64,000 nucleotides of DNA from Petrolisthes cinctipes (taxonomy: Eukaryota; Arthropoda; Malacostraca; Decapoda; Porcellanidae). This document shows positions 46,554 through 57,564 of the stretch, piece by piece. The DNA is taken from contig JAWQEG010004814.1 in NCBI GenBank assembly GCA_033782935.1, positions 16,847-80,846 of the forward strand, given 5' to 3'. The translations under genes were made by a program, and so were the position numbers. Each line of letters begins with the position of its first letter. Within the stretch, counting starts at the first letter, position 1. The notes beneath the pieces are model-generated. The model had not been told where the DNA came from and searched no databases. It worked only from the letters and a program-made list of their open reading frames with translations.

Positions 46554-48881
46554 ATGGAGAAACAGATGGAAGCGCTGACTGCTCTGTTGGTGCGACAGGC
46601 AGAAGCGGCACAAAGGGCTCAGGAGGAAGGACAGCGTCGAGAGGAACGACTGAACCAGCTGTTGGAGCATATGGTGGCGCAACCGTCCAGCCAGTCTACA
46701 TCACGTACCGGGAGTGATGACACCTCCAGCAGCAGCAACACCTCTACCCATAGTGCAAGGTTCCCAGCGTCAGCCGCCACCACTCCTCACCTAACCTCGT
46801 CAGCATCGTTACGGGAGTTCGACGCGTGGCGATACAAATTCGAGGGGTATGTGATACTTACCAAGATTAATATGCTGACTCGGACCGAGCAACGAGCTGC
46901 ACTAACTGCTGTTCTGGACGACGAGTGGACTAGGACCCTACGTTATGGCATCAGTGTACCGGAAGATGCGGATTTAGGGTCCATACTCGATGCCATGGGG
47001 GAATATCTACGTAACCAGCGTAACATCATCGTGGATCGACGAGACTTCTACTTGCGTGTGCAGGAAGCGGGTGAGAGTTTTGACGATTTTCTGTGTTCAG
47101 CGAAGGAAATCGCCAACTTTTGTGAATTCTGTGACAGGTGTGTAGACAGTCAGTTGCGTGACAGAATAGTTGTTGGTACCAGTGATGAATTGGCTCTGAA
47201 ACATATGTTGGAAAACAAGAATCTCACACTAGAAAATGCTATCGACATTTGTAGAGCGTCTGAAAGTGCTAACCACTGCAGTGCTGTGATAAGAGGGGCT
47301 TCACATTCCTCAACACATGTGGTGAACAAAGTATCGAGTTACAGAAAATCTCGTAAACGTGATAATGCAAAGACTGTTAAAATGAAATCCACACTGTGTT
47401 TCCGTTGTGGGAAAGACTGTCGTAGTGATGAACAGGGGTGTCGAGCAGTGGATAAAGTGTGTCGTAACTGTGGCAAACGGGGTCATTTTGCGGTTGTGTG
47501 TCGGCACACAGACAGGAAAGGTTCCTTCACTCAATCACGTAATCGTAGCGCCAGCCCGAGATGGGGGGGTGGTGCGAAAGTGTACCAGCTCTTGGCGGGG
47601 GTGTACACAAAGCAAGTGACGGCACGCCCCGCACCACGGGTGGTTGTCAGAGCAACACATCCTGCAGGAAGAGACTCCATTACTTGGACCCCAGATTCTG
47701 GTGCTGAAACAACTGTTATGGGGTTCGACACTGCAGCGTCTCTGGGGATTCAGACATCGTGGTTAAAGCCCGCTGGTAGGGAAAGCCTTTATGCAGCAGG
47801 TAACCACCCACTCACCTGTCTTGGGACCTTCCCATCACGCTTGGAGCTGGGCAGCAGGCAGGCAGAAACAGTCGTGAGTGTGGTGAAAGAGATAAAAGGT
47901 GCCTTACTCAGCTGGTACGACTCCATCGCCCTTGGGATTCTTCCAGAGAATTTCCCAGCGCAGATTAGACCACTGCAGGGGCAATCCAACAGTAATTCGA
48001 CCAAGCTTATACCAACCCCACCACCGAAAACAACCTCTACATCAACAGAAGTGGTAAACTGGCCCTACACATACGACCCCACACCACAGCAACGGGCTGA
48101 ACACGCTGCAGCAGTGATCAAAGCTTTTCCTCGAGTGTTTGGTAAGGATGACATGCTGCGAGAAATGGTTGGAGGACCAATGCACATTGAATTGACTGAT
48201 GATGCCAGACCATTTTCTGTGACAGCACCACGTATCATACCATACAGCTGGCGAGAGGAAATTAAGCAGCAGTTGGACGACCTACTAGACAAGGGGATTA
48301 TTGAGAAAGTGGATTATCCAACGTCGTGGTGTCACCCTATCGTACCAGTGCCCAAGAAACCATCTGGGGTGAGATTGTGTGTCGACCTCACACGCCTCAA
48401 CCGCTATGTCAAGAGACCAGTTTATCCTGTGCGTTCACCTCATGATGCCATTGCTTCAGTTGGACCAGAAGCAGCTTGGTTCACCACCCTAGATGCCAAG
48501 ATGGGATATTTTCAAATAAAGATAGCTGAGGAAGACCAGGACTTGACATGCTTCATCACACCTTGGGGCAGGTACAAGTTTCGGCGTGCAGTAATGGGTC
48601 TCGTGTCATCTGGGGATGAGTATAACCGCAGAGGAGATCAGGCCCTTGGTGATATCCCTAACACCGTCAAGGTCGTGGATGACATCCTGATATATGACTC
48701 TACCTATAGTGCCCATCTTGACCATGTTATTCAGGTGGTGCAACGGTGTGACCAGCATGGCATCACCCTAAACCCAGACAAGTTTGTGTTCGGAGAGGCT
48801 ATGGTAGATTACTGTGGTTATACTATCTCTAGATTGGGCTACACCACCGACTCAAGGAAGGTTAAGGCACACAGTTTATGA
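46554..48881 (+). CDS. Gypsy gag-pol, 5' half: Gag, protease, reverse transcriptase
   Basis: A 775-codon open frame 47 bp after the primer site. N-terminal coiled coil (Gln/Glu/Arg/Ala-rich, residues 1-50), Ser/Thr linker, capsid-like helical part, then two zinc knuckles: an atypical CFRCGKDC (about 282) and a canonical CRNCGKRGHFAVVC (about 303-316). Aspartic protease motif DSGAET at about 381. RT with RLCVDLTRLNRY (about 605), FTTLDAKMGYF, and the catalytic VVDDILIYD at about 707. Gag and pol are in one frame, with no frameshift. The frame is cut at breakpoint 2 and ends after a few codons of antisense LTR (last native residues KVKA). Confidence 0.95.
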   Translation: MEKQMEALTALLVRQAEAAQRAQEEGQRREERLNQLLEHMVAQPSSQSTSRTGSDDTSSSSNTSTHSARFPASAATTPHLTSSASLREFDAWRYKFEGYVILTKINMLTRTEQRAALTAVLDDEWTRTLRYGISVPEDADLGSILDAMGEYLRNQRNIIVDRRDFYLRVQEAGESFDDFLCSAKEIANFCEFCDRCVDSQLRDRIVVGTSDELALKHMLENKNLTLENAIDICRASESANHCSAVIRGASHSSTHVVNKVSSYRKSRKRDNAKTVKMKSTLCFRCGKDCRSDEQGCRAVDKVCRNCGKRGHFAVVCRHTDRKGSFTQSRNRSASPRWGGGAKVYQLLAGVYTKQVTARPAPRVVVRATHPAGRDSITWTPDSGAETTVMGFDTAASLGIQTSWLKPAGRESLYAAGNHPLTCLGTFPSRLELGSRQAETVVSVVKEIKGALLSWYDSIALGILPENFPAQIRPLQGQSNSNSTKLIPTPPPKTTSTSTEVVNWPYTYDPTPQQRAEHAAAVIKAFPRVFGKDDMLREMVGGPMHIELTDDARPFSVTAPRIIPYSWREEIKQQLDDLLDKGIIEKVDYPTSWCHPIVPVPKKPSGVRLCVDLTRLNRYVKRPVYPVRSPHDAIASVGPEAAWFTTLDAKMGYFQIKIAEEDQDLTCFITPWGRYKFRRAVMGLVSSGDEYNRRGDQALGDIPNTVKVVDDILIYDSTYSAHLDHVIQVVQRCDQHGITLNPDKFVFGEAMVDYCGYTISRLGYTTDSRKVKAHSL
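48868..48869. other. Rearrangement breakpoint 2
   Basis: The pol sequence (ending AAGGCA) joins LTR sequence (CACACAG...) with a 2-bp overlap. The pol text from CGACTCAAGG to AAGGCA is present twice in the element, once at each breakpoint (48848-48869 plus strand and about 46132-46153 minus strand), a duplication of about 22 bp. Confidence 0.85.
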
Positions 48882-48967
48882 ATAAGTTCCAGATTCAGTC
48901 TCAACTATCAATACTGAACAATACAATGAACAATACAATAAACAATACAATAAACAATAACCACACA
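48868..48967 (-). repeat. Gypsy 5' LTR, first 100 bp only
   Basis: The outermost 100 bp of the LTR, identical by eye to the same part of the LTR at 43844-43943, followed by the GTAGC duplication. Confidence 0.9.
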
Positions 48968-49135
48968 GTAGCTACGTGTGGTGGTGGGGGTGAGGGAGAG
49001 TAAAGATTGCTACATGTGATGGTGGGAGTGGAGGTCTTGTGAGCATCCTGGAGAGGTGTTAATGTGTCCTGTTACTTGGGTTGGTGTCCAAGGTCAAGGG
49101 AACACACACACACACACACACACACAGATTTGGCC
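48968..49135. repeat. Minisatellite continuation and CA run
   Basis: The 29-bp unit resumes (GTAGCTACGTGTGGTGGTGG) for about one to two degraded copies, then a CA run at 49103-49126. Confidence 0.75.
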
Positions 49136-49243
49136 CGACCATAATACTGGCACCTTGTCCATTTAAATAATACTGTACACAGTTAATAGTGCACGTAACA
49201 ACAGTAAATAATTACCTCAATACATGTTAATACTTACAAACGA

Positions 49244-49425
49244 GTGCTTAAGGAACCCTGTGGTGCAGTCAGACAATTGAAGATAAAGGAGTCCTTCAAA
49301 TATTGCCACGAAACACACACAGACACACACACACACTTATATGGTAGGAGCTTGTTTCATGGCATGGTCAGGAGGAATCAGAAGTCACCAATTTTCATAC
49401 ACGATCACAGGGTCCTTAAGTCCTT
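49244..49425. repeat. Second copy of the CCACGAAA element
   Basis: Matches 42750-42905, with an added CA run at 49313-49334 inside. The arms CCTTCAAATATTGCCACGAA and TTTCATGGCATGG are partly inverted. Confidence 0.6.
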
Positions 49426-49733
49426 GCTCCTATTAAGATGATGAGGATATATAAAGGCGACCATTATGATAACTGGAGGTATATAACGACACTGCCTAGA
49501 ACGACAGAACATGGAATTATTAGGAAAAAATCTCTGGCTAAGTGAAAGATGGTCGAGTCTGCTAGGTTTAGTTTGCATAGAGAAAACATGAAGAAAGGTG
49601 ACCTATTAATCTTCACTAAAATACCCCAATGTTGTTTATGTGAGACGACGGGTTTATTCACTTTAAAATGTGCTTTTATAAATATATTTCCTTCTTCCAA
49701 TACATCCTCACTATGCCATTCCTCTCCTCCACG

Positions 49734-49815
49734 TACGGATATCATTAACTAGTTCACTCATGTTCTTCATGTTTAAAAATGAAGAACATGAGTGAACTAG
49801 TTAATGATATCCGTA
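49734..49815. repeat. Perfect 37-bp hairpin
   Basis: The left arm 49734-49770 and right arm 49779-49815 are exact reverse complements (starting TACGGATATCATTAACTAG), with an 8-nt loop GTTTAAAA. There are no mismatches, so it formed recently. Confidence 0.97.
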
Positions 49816-50640
49816 TGTGCATAATTAGTCCGGTAAATAAAAACACGAGGGCCAGCGAGGGTCTGTCAATATCACGTAAATAAAATGCGAGTTTATATAT
49901 ACGAGACACGAGTAGTGAGGGTCCATTGAACTCGCTCGTGCCTGGGGATGGGGTGGGAGAGGGAGAGTCTGTGAGGGCTGAATTAATGACTTTGATGTTG
50001 GTGGTGGCCTGCAGAAAATAAATAGGGTGTGAATTCAAGGGCAGCTCAGTACAGTAGTCAGAGGTAAGAGGATTTACGACGACCAATCTTATGTAAATGA
50101 CCCCATCCTATAATTTGTTAGTTGACCGTCCATGAATCATCAGAGAGAGAGAGAGAGAGAGAGAGAATGATAGATATTATTTACAGATGATAATTATATA
50201 TATCACACATAGGAAGGTAAATAGATGTATAAAAATAGTGATAGTAGGAAATTATAATATACAATTCTCTGGACAGATAATTATATATAAATGGATAGAT
50301 GATGACAAAGAAAGTTAAGAGACAGATGGATATAAAATGTGTTAGTAAGTAAATATACAGAGAGAGAGAGAGAGAGAGAGCTCAGCGTTCTGTGGTAATG
50401 GAGGAAACTATACACCAATTCACTTCTAAGTGAATTATAAGTGGCAAATAAATACTCAGCTGTGTAATTTTTTTTTATGTAATTCGTCTTAAATTGGATT
50501 GAAATGACCAAACAACTCAAGAAATTAAAGAATCTAATAAATTGTCGAAATGTTTGTGTTTGTCCTATGGTATCCCTCAATATAATAACCTACGTGTAGT
50601 TCCAAAGCAAGTGTAGTTAAAATACGACGAAAAATAGTAG
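49816..50640. other. Non-coding; GA runs only
   Basis: GA microsatellites at 50140-50166 and 50359-50380 in AT-rich sequence with many TATA/ATAGAT words. No gene. Confidence 0.4.
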
Positions 50641-50645
50641 AGATG

Positions 50646-50890
<245 letters not shown>

Positions 50891-51024
50891 ATTATGCATG
50901 CGTTACTTTATGTTTGTTGATGGAATACTGTCCTAAGCCTTTGTGAGTATAGGCCTACCAGAATATACAAATTGAAGTGGCCACATAAAAATATATATAT
51001 GATATGTATTATGTTAAAAGACAC

Positions 51025-51905
51025 TCCCTCACTCTCACACCTTCACTCTCACTCTGTCACTCCTTTACTCTTACTCTGCCACACCTTCACTCATTCTGCC
51101 ATGGATTCCTTCACTCATTCTGCCACTCCTTTACTCTCACTCTGTCACTCCTTTACTCTTACTCTGTCACTCCTTCACTCTCACTCTGTCACTCCTTCAC
51201 TCTCACTCTGTCACTCCTTTACTCTTACTCTGCCATGGATCCCTTCACTCACTCTGCCACACCTTCACTCACTCTGCCACTCCTTCACTCTCACTCTGCC
51301 ACACCTTCACTCACTCTGCCACTCCTTCACTCACTCTGCCACTCCTTCACTCACTCTGTCACTCCTTTACTCTTACTCTGCCACACCTTTCCTCACTCTG
51401 CCACTCCTTTCCTCACTCTGCCACTCCTTTCCTCACTCTGCCACTCCTTTCCTCACTCTGCCAATCCTTCACTCTCACTCTGCCAATCCTTCACTCTCAC
51501 TCTGCCAATCCTTCACTCTCACTCTGCCAATCCTTCACTCTCACTCTGCCAATCCTTCACTCTCACTCTGCCACTCCTTCACTCACTCTGCCACTCCTTC
51601 ACTCACTCTGCCACTCCTTCACTCACTCTGCCACTCCTTCACTCACTCTGCCACTCCTTCACTCACTCTGCCACTCCTTCACTCACTCTGCCACTCCTTC
51701 ACTCTCACTCTTCCATGGATTCCTTCACTCATTCTGCCACACTTTCACTCCTTCACTCTCACTCTGCCACACCTTCACTCACTCTGCCACTCCTTCACTC
51801 TTACTCTGCCACTCCTTCACTCTCACTCTCACTCCTCCACTCTGCCACTCCTTCACTCTTACTCTGCCACTCCTTCACTCTTACCTAGTCACTCATTCAT
51901 TCTGA
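51025..51905. repeat. 20/22-bp pyrimidine-rich minisatellite
   Basis: About 40 units of the type CACTCTGCCACTCCTTCACT, with a CTCACT insertion giving 22- and 26-bp variants and occasional CCATGGATTCC interruptions (about 51101, 51234, 51713). Long Ser/His/Leu/Thr/Pro frames on the plus strand are by-products of the repeat. Confidence 0.95.
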
Positions 51906-52380
51906 TTGTCACCTTCTAATTCTTACTCAGTCACTTCCTCATGAGAAACACGTACGGTATCAAAGGTCATGTTGTCTCTAGGATAAAACAAAATAATTAC
52001 ACTATACGTTACGTGTTTTAGACAAGAGTGCATCAGAGAGTAACGTTGTGGACTTGCCGCATCAAAGGAAAATGTGCATGACAAACAATGCTGCCTATTC
52101 ATTAATTAATTATTGGGGAAAAAAAAATGTGTAGCCTAGATAGTTGACGCTTATTGATATATCATAGTCCAGGAAGTATCGGGTGTATCATAGACCCAAC
52201 CTCATAATAATAATAATAATACACTGTCAGCGATGGTTGTCCCCGATCAGCGCCGCCAGTGGTCAATGTTGGCAGGAGTGGGAAAGTTTCTGGTCTGTCC
52301 GTCCGTCCTCACTTGATTATCCATTCCACGAAAAACATAATCGTTCATACCTATTCAGACTTTTGCTAGTTTCTCATTCC
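51906..52380. other. Non-coding; nothing recognised
   Basis: AT-rich with a short AAT run near 52205. No gene. Confidence 0.4.
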
Positions 52381-52490
52381 TGGTGTGTGTGTGTGTTTTT
52401 TTTTTATGTGTGTTTGTGTGTGTTTTTTTTTTTTGTGTGTGTTTGTGTGTGTGTTTTTTTTTTGTGTGTGTTTGTGTGTGTGTGTGTACC
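52381..52490. repeat. GT runs alternating with poly-T
   Basis: Four modules of TGTGTGTTTGTGTGTG followed by eight to ten T. Confidence 0.95.
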
Positions 52491-53099
52491 AACTTAAAGA
52501 TCCGTTCTGCAATACATAAAACCTAATAATTTTCGTCCGCAAGCCTTCCCTCCGAAATTCTAATTTATATGAGACTATATTTCTGGCCATACTCCTGTTA
52601 TAATCATCCAATTACCCATTTAATTTCTTTAGCCACGAGGAAAACTTTCGCGGAATAGAATTATGTAGTAGGATATGTACGGTTGACCACATGAATTCTT
52701 ACAGAGGCTATATAGAAAGAGAAGTCATTATTCTGAAGTACTGCAATGAATGATCTACCAAGTAATTTTGTGATTGCAAACCAACAAACCAAATAATAAT
52801 GATACCGGTATTACAGTTACGTACGGTAGTCTTAAAACTTTTATATATTGTAAACCCTGCAATAGAGTCCTATCAACTAATTAGCCAGACGCTAACTAAT
52901 AATAATCCATCCCTCACCATGACCATCATAATCATCATCATCATCATCATTTGGGTAATCATTAATCCCTCAACCCCTTGTGGCCCAGTCCTAATCAGCC
53001 ACAGCCTCGTCGTCGTCCTTCTCCTCTTCCTCTTCATAATCATCCACGCATTCCCCGCCTCATTCAGCCCCACCAGACCCCAATCAGCCCCAGGACAAT
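52491..53099. other. Non-coding; CAT/ATC-rich patch
   Basis: Includes a short ATC array (52923-52951). No exon seen. Confidence 0.4.
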
Positions 53100-53470
53100 G
53101 CGGGAGTAGGCGTCGGGGGAGGAGAGGGGGGTTGGAATGAGGGAAGGAGTGGGACAGTGTAGGAGTTAAGGTGGGGAGTTGGAGGAAGGGAGGGAGGGAA
53201 GGGGTGGGGACAAAGTGGGGGGATGGGAATAGGGGTTGGAGGAAGGGGGAGGACAATGCAGGTGTAGGGGTGGGTGGATGGGAAAGGGGTCCTGGAGGAA
53301 GGGAGGGACGGGGTGTGTGGCTGGGAGATAGGGTGCTGGAGGGTGGTAAGGGCAGGGACAATGTGGGAGGCCAAGCAAGAAGTGTCCTGCTGATTACGGC
53401 TTTGTTTGTCCCGCCCAGGTCAACCCACTGAGTGCCCTGGTAATGAGAGAGAGAGAGAAGGGGGGGGGGG
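53100..53470. repeat. G/A-rich minisatellite
   Basis: Degenerate GGAGGAAGGGAGG and GGGACAATG units of about 30-40 bp, ending in a GA run and ten G (53461-53470). Confidence 0.75.
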
Positions 53471-53973
53471 GATTCCAACAGCAATAGACCTACTGGTCCT
53501 TTCGAGGCTATTTGATTTTGCAATTCTAACTAGCCTAACCCTCAAGGGTGAGGGAAAGTATAGTAAAGAAGAAGCCTCCTCCCCACCCACCACTCCCTCC
53601 AGCCGAAGCTGGCAGGAAACGAAAATATACCATGTAGGCCTAGTATGGAAAAACTAACATGGAATTTATATAGGACAACTGGTAGGTTCATATACTATAT
53701 CGAAAAAAAAAAAATCAGAATGATTATTGCTATGACACCAAGTTCTGTGGACACCAAACATGCAAGGCCCAGGGTGGACAACAACTCTCCACATCATCCA
53801 AACAAAACTAATTCTTGTGGGCAGAGAACTGTCACACATTCCCAGAAGCATCCCTCCACGTCAACCACAACCTATAGAGGTGAAATAGTTCGTCCTCCGT
53901 GGGTCAAGGAACACTTACATCTTGCATACCCGGTAGGCTATCAAGTTATCTCCCACCACCAAGCACTACAACA

Positions 53974-53977
<4 letters not shown>

Positions 53978-54039
<62 letters not shown>

Positions 54040-54099
54040 CTAGTAACTGCTTTGTTTGTCGTGCAGATCAACCCCACTGAGTGCCACCCTTGCTCATTT

Positions 54100-54130
<31 letters not shown>
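53978..54130. repeat. GA run (about 60 bp) and GT run
   Basis: GA at 53978-54038 and GT at 54105-54130. Confidence 0.98.
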
Positions 54131-54149
54131 ACCTAATTTCATATAACGT

Positions 54150-54620
54150 CATTGTGAGGGGAGGTGGTGAAGGAAAGGGTGGTGAGAGAAGGAGAGATGT
54201 GGCGATTGAGGGAATGAGTGAAGATATGTGGCGAAGGAAAGAGTAATAGAGGGACGTGGTGAGTGAATGAAAGTAATGAGGGACGAGGTGAGTGGAATGG
54301 GGATGGATGAAAGTAATGAGGGGACGTGGCGAGTGAAACGGTGGTGAGGGAAAGAGTAATGAAGGGACGTGGTGAGTGAAAGGGTAGTGAAGGAATGAGC
54401 ATTGAGGGGACGTGGTGAGTGAAGGAATGAGTAATGAGGGGACGTAGTGAGTGAAGGTAGGAGTAATGAGGGGACGTGGTGAGTGAAAGGGTAGTGAAGG
54501 AAGGAGTAATGAGGGGACGTGGTGAGTGAAAGGGTAGTGAAGGAAGGAGTAATGAGGGGACGTGGTGAGTGAAGGAAAGAGTAATGAGGGGACGTGGTGA
54601 GGGAATGAGTGAAGAAAGAG
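54150..54620. repeat. Purine-rich minisatellite (GGGGACGTGGTGAGTGAA)
   Basis: The unit TGAGGGGACGTGGTGAGTGA plus a variable GAAGGAAGGAGTAA or AAGGGTAGTGAAGG segment (about 33 or 48 bp) is repeated around ten times. Confidence 0.9.
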
Positions 54621-54739
54621 GTGGTGCCTACCTTTGGTGAGAGAGCAGCGGTTTAGGGGTGAGGGGAGGAGGGGTAATATCCGGGGACTGGGGTGCCTGT
54701 CTCATACATTATTCACTGTGGATGTGGACACTGTAGTTT

Positions 54740-55330
54740 CCTGCCGCACCTTGCCTATACCGCATGCACCCTCTCTATACGGTACTGCACCCTGCCTACC
54801 TGATTCACCCTCTCTCACTACCGCACCACACCCTGCCTACATGATTCACCCTCTCTCTACCGCACCCTCTCTGACTATCCATACCCTCTCACAACGGTAC
54901 CACACCCTACCTAAACCGCACTCTCTCTCTCACAACAGTACCGCACCCTATGCCTACTGATTTACCCTTTCCACCCTACCCTCTTTGTTTGCTCTTTCTC
55001 ACCCTTCTTACTCCACCCCACCCCACCCCACCTTACTTACTCTCCCTCGCCTTTCCTTCATTTCTTACCTTCTTTGTTTACACTCCCTCATCCCCATTGC
55101 TTATACTCTCACTCACCCTCTGTGTTTACTATCCATCCACCCTTTCTGCCACACCCTTCTTGTTTACTCTCCCTCACCCTCCTTGCTTACATTTCCTCAC
55201 CCTTCCTGCCTTACCCACGCTACCTATACTTCCTCCCTCACCCTCCCTGCTTGCTTGCTTAACAATTCCTCTTTCACCCCACCAACTTTACCCCTCCTAC
55301 CATACCTTCTCCCCCTCGCTCTGTTGTGGC
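54740..55330. repeat. Pyrimidine-rich degenerate repeats
   Basis: CCTGCCTACNTGATTCACCC/CTCTCTACCGCACC phrases (54750-54950), then CCTCACCCT-type phrases to 55330. Leucine/proline-rich frames here are not genes. Confidence 0.6.
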
Positions 55331-55339
55331 GAGTGAGAT

Positions 55340-55795
55340 GCGATTGTTTCTGTTTGACTGTAAACCATTAATATAGCAGTCAGAATAAACAGCCACGTCT
55401 CATTCACAACAACATTATTCTCAAACTTCAACTGCTTAGACCGACCTTCACTGTTTGTACACGGTCTCTATATATATGACGCAGAGGCCGCCACTCAATA
55501 TTCTGGAAAAGCTGTAACATTGATACTGTACTGAGCTTGTTACCACTAATGTACTGTCTATGTGTTCTATAGTTAGCTGCAAAATTTTCGATACCGTACA
55601 CTTGAGAAGAATTAAGATGTGACATGTTCTCTCTAGAACTGAGCTGGATTGGTTTGATATGTTAAAGTGCAGGCATAAAATTGTAATAAATTTCGTTCAG
55701 TTTATTACTCAAGGGAAACTTTTTTAATTAATGAAGACAAGAGTTAAATATCTGCTACTGGATTGGCCTTAACGTCAACTGTACCGTCCAGTAAC
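55340..55795. other. Non-coding; nothing recognised
   Basis: AT-rich, no repeat unit and no exon. Confidence 0.4.
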
Positions 55796-56399
55796 GGTGC
55801 GTCCACACTGGTGCTCAACCATGCGCTTGTAATATGTATACAACATATTACCGAATAAGTTGTTAACATGTTGTGAACTGTTGTGTCCAGGTAATATTGG
55901 TAGCAGCTGTTGCAAACATGTTTGTATCACCGAAGTGGACGAGACAGTGTGGGTGATTCGAGACGTGTGTTGCGATCATGTAATCGACACATTACTAATC
56001 CATTGTTGCTTACATCTGTCTAAATACTGCTGCAAACCTATTTGTAAAGTGGGAGTAAAAAAATCTGTCCTGCTTCGAGGCACAATATGAGTCTCTCTAC
56101 CATCTGAAATGATTCGGGAGGAGTGAGAAGCGAGGTTGGTAGAGATTGATGTTGTGTCTTGGATCAGGAAAGAATTATTGACCCCCAGTATACTGTACAC
56201 CTGTTACCAGAAGTGTTTACAACAGGTGTTCGAGCACACATGTGGAGGTGAGTATCGCATCATCGTTACTGTAAACATTGAAGGAACATTGCTGGATCAT
56301 GTTTCCAAACAACTGTCTAAATGCTGTCGCAATCATGCATGTAAACATGCTAAAATCAGTGTTCACAACAGATGTTTGAGCACCTGTGTGGACGCGGCC
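55796..56399. mobile_element. Terminal-inverted-repeat element, non-autonomous
   Basis: Left end GGTGCGTCCACACTGGTGCT and, inward from the right, GGCCGCGTCCACACAGGTGC; both then read TCAA and match for about 27 bp with few differences. The interior repeats AACTGTCTAAATGCTG-type phrases in direct and inverted form. A palindromic MITE (56045-56198) is nested in the middle. No clear target duplication was seen, so the superfamily is open. Confidence 0.7.
56045..56198. mobile_element. Palindromic MITE (CTGATCCGAG family), nested
   Basis: The centre GAAATGATTCGGGAGGAGTG is identical to the copy at 36994-37149; the right end GGATCAGGAAAGAATTATTG matches that copy's inverted left end. The left arm is more diverged. 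Confidence 0.7.
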
Positions 56400-56519
56400 T
56401 ATGATGTCCAACGTGGGTATAAATTGCATTCCTTTCGTTTGGGTGAGAGCGTGTGAGACAATAGCCTGTCCTTACTACACCTGCTTTAGTATTAAGGGTG
56501 CACCGTCCTGTTCCCCACC

Positions 56520-56630
56520 GACACACACACACACACACACACATACACACACACATACACATGGTTTAAACACACTCACAGACACAGATGCAGACATGCA
56601 TGGTTTACACACACACACACATACACACAG
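56520..56630. repeat. CA microsatellites
   Basis: CA runs at 56520-56560 and 56607-56627 separated by short unique sequence. Confidence 0.95.
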
Positions 56631-56699
56631 AGTCAAGTGACTTTGGTACAGTACGTCTCTGTTATTTCTGTCAGTCACTCTCTCCTTCGTCGTGACCTT

Positions 56700-57300
56700 A
56701 GGCTACTGTACTTGCTTCCTTCCTCATCCTTTAACCTTTCCCTCGCCCTCTCTTCCCTCCCTTCCTTTCATCATACCTTCCTTTCCCAACTATCTTTCAT
56801 CACCCCTTCCTTTCTTCCTATCGTTCATCACCCCTTCATTTCTTTCATCACCCCTTCCTTTCTTCCTATCGTTCATCACCCCTTCCTATCCTCCCTTTCT
56901 TATATCCCTCCATTCCTTCGCCTCATCTTCCCCTTCTTCCTTTCCCTTATATTTGTTCTGACTTCCTTCCTCTCTTCCTCCTCCTCCAATCTTTCTTCCT
57001 CCATTCCTACTCTCCACCCATTACTCTCTTTACTCTCCTTCCCCTCCCCTCCCGTCACCACTATAAGCTTTCTGCCCTCGACTCACCCTCGCCCTTTCCC
57101 TCCCTCTTTCCAGTCCTCCTTTCATGTTCTCTCCCTTCTACTCTTTTTCCCTCCAGCCTAACCCCAGATATCTTCCTCCTCCTCCTCCTCCTCCTTGTTT
57201 CTACTCGGAGACAAGACCTGTTATTTGTTGTTGTTGTTGTTGTTGTTGTTATTATTATTATTATTTTTTTTATTTTTTTTTTTTTGAGGGGGGGCAATCT
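56700..57300. repeat. Pyrimidine-rich repeats with TTG/TTA/T array
   Basis: The phrase CATCACCCCTTCCTTTCTTCCTATCGTT repeats at 56800-56890 (unit about 52 bp, two and a half copies; cited here by position). Then CTC (57174-57194), TTG (57224-57249), TTA and poly-T (57250-57285). Confidence 0.8.
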
Positions 57301-57419
57301 CTTCACTCAGGCGTTTTCTGTCTGTCTCCCTTAATTAAGCTGTCTACTGTCTCTGTTTTTCTGTCTTGTCTGTAAGTGTCTATCTAGTCCGGTGTACTTA
57401 CTGTTTGCCTCTTATCTTT

Positions 57420-57424
<5 letters not shown>

Positions 57425-57459
<35 letters not shown>
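57425..57459. repeat. CT microsatellite
   Basis: An uninterrupted CT run of about 35 bp. Confidence 0.97.
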
Positions 57460-57463
<4 letters not shown>

Positions 57464-57564
57464 AGTGTGCAGGGGCAGAATTAAGAAGTTTCTCTGTGTG
57501 ATCCCAAGTCCCTGCCCCAGACGCCATAAAACACTCACATGTGCGCTGAAAGTTAATGAGGAAG

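Larger units (their letters stand above)
43635..48967 (-). mobile_element. Gypsy-type LTR retrotransposon, internally rearranged
   Basis: The outer borders are exact: GTAGC at 43630-43634 and at 48968-48972 is the 5-bp target duplication expected for Gypsy integrases, and restoring the target recreates the 29-bp minisatellite unit. In sense (minus) direction it runs: LTR bases 1-100 (48967-48868), then an inverted segment holding pol, gag, primer site and a complete LTR (48867-46150), then the rest of pol in sense (46153-44077) and a full 3' LTR (43943-43635). All protein domains are present but on opposite strands, so it cannot make its normal product from one transcript. Both halves are open, so the insertion is young. 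Confidence 0.93.

Noticed and set aside
47310..48292. Minus-strand frames of 66-75 codons
   Set aside because: Antisense shadows of the Gypsy gag-pol frame.
50972..51919. Two overlapping frames of about 300 codons
   Set aside because: Both are translations of a 20/22-bp minisatellite in different frames, with no non-repetitive part.
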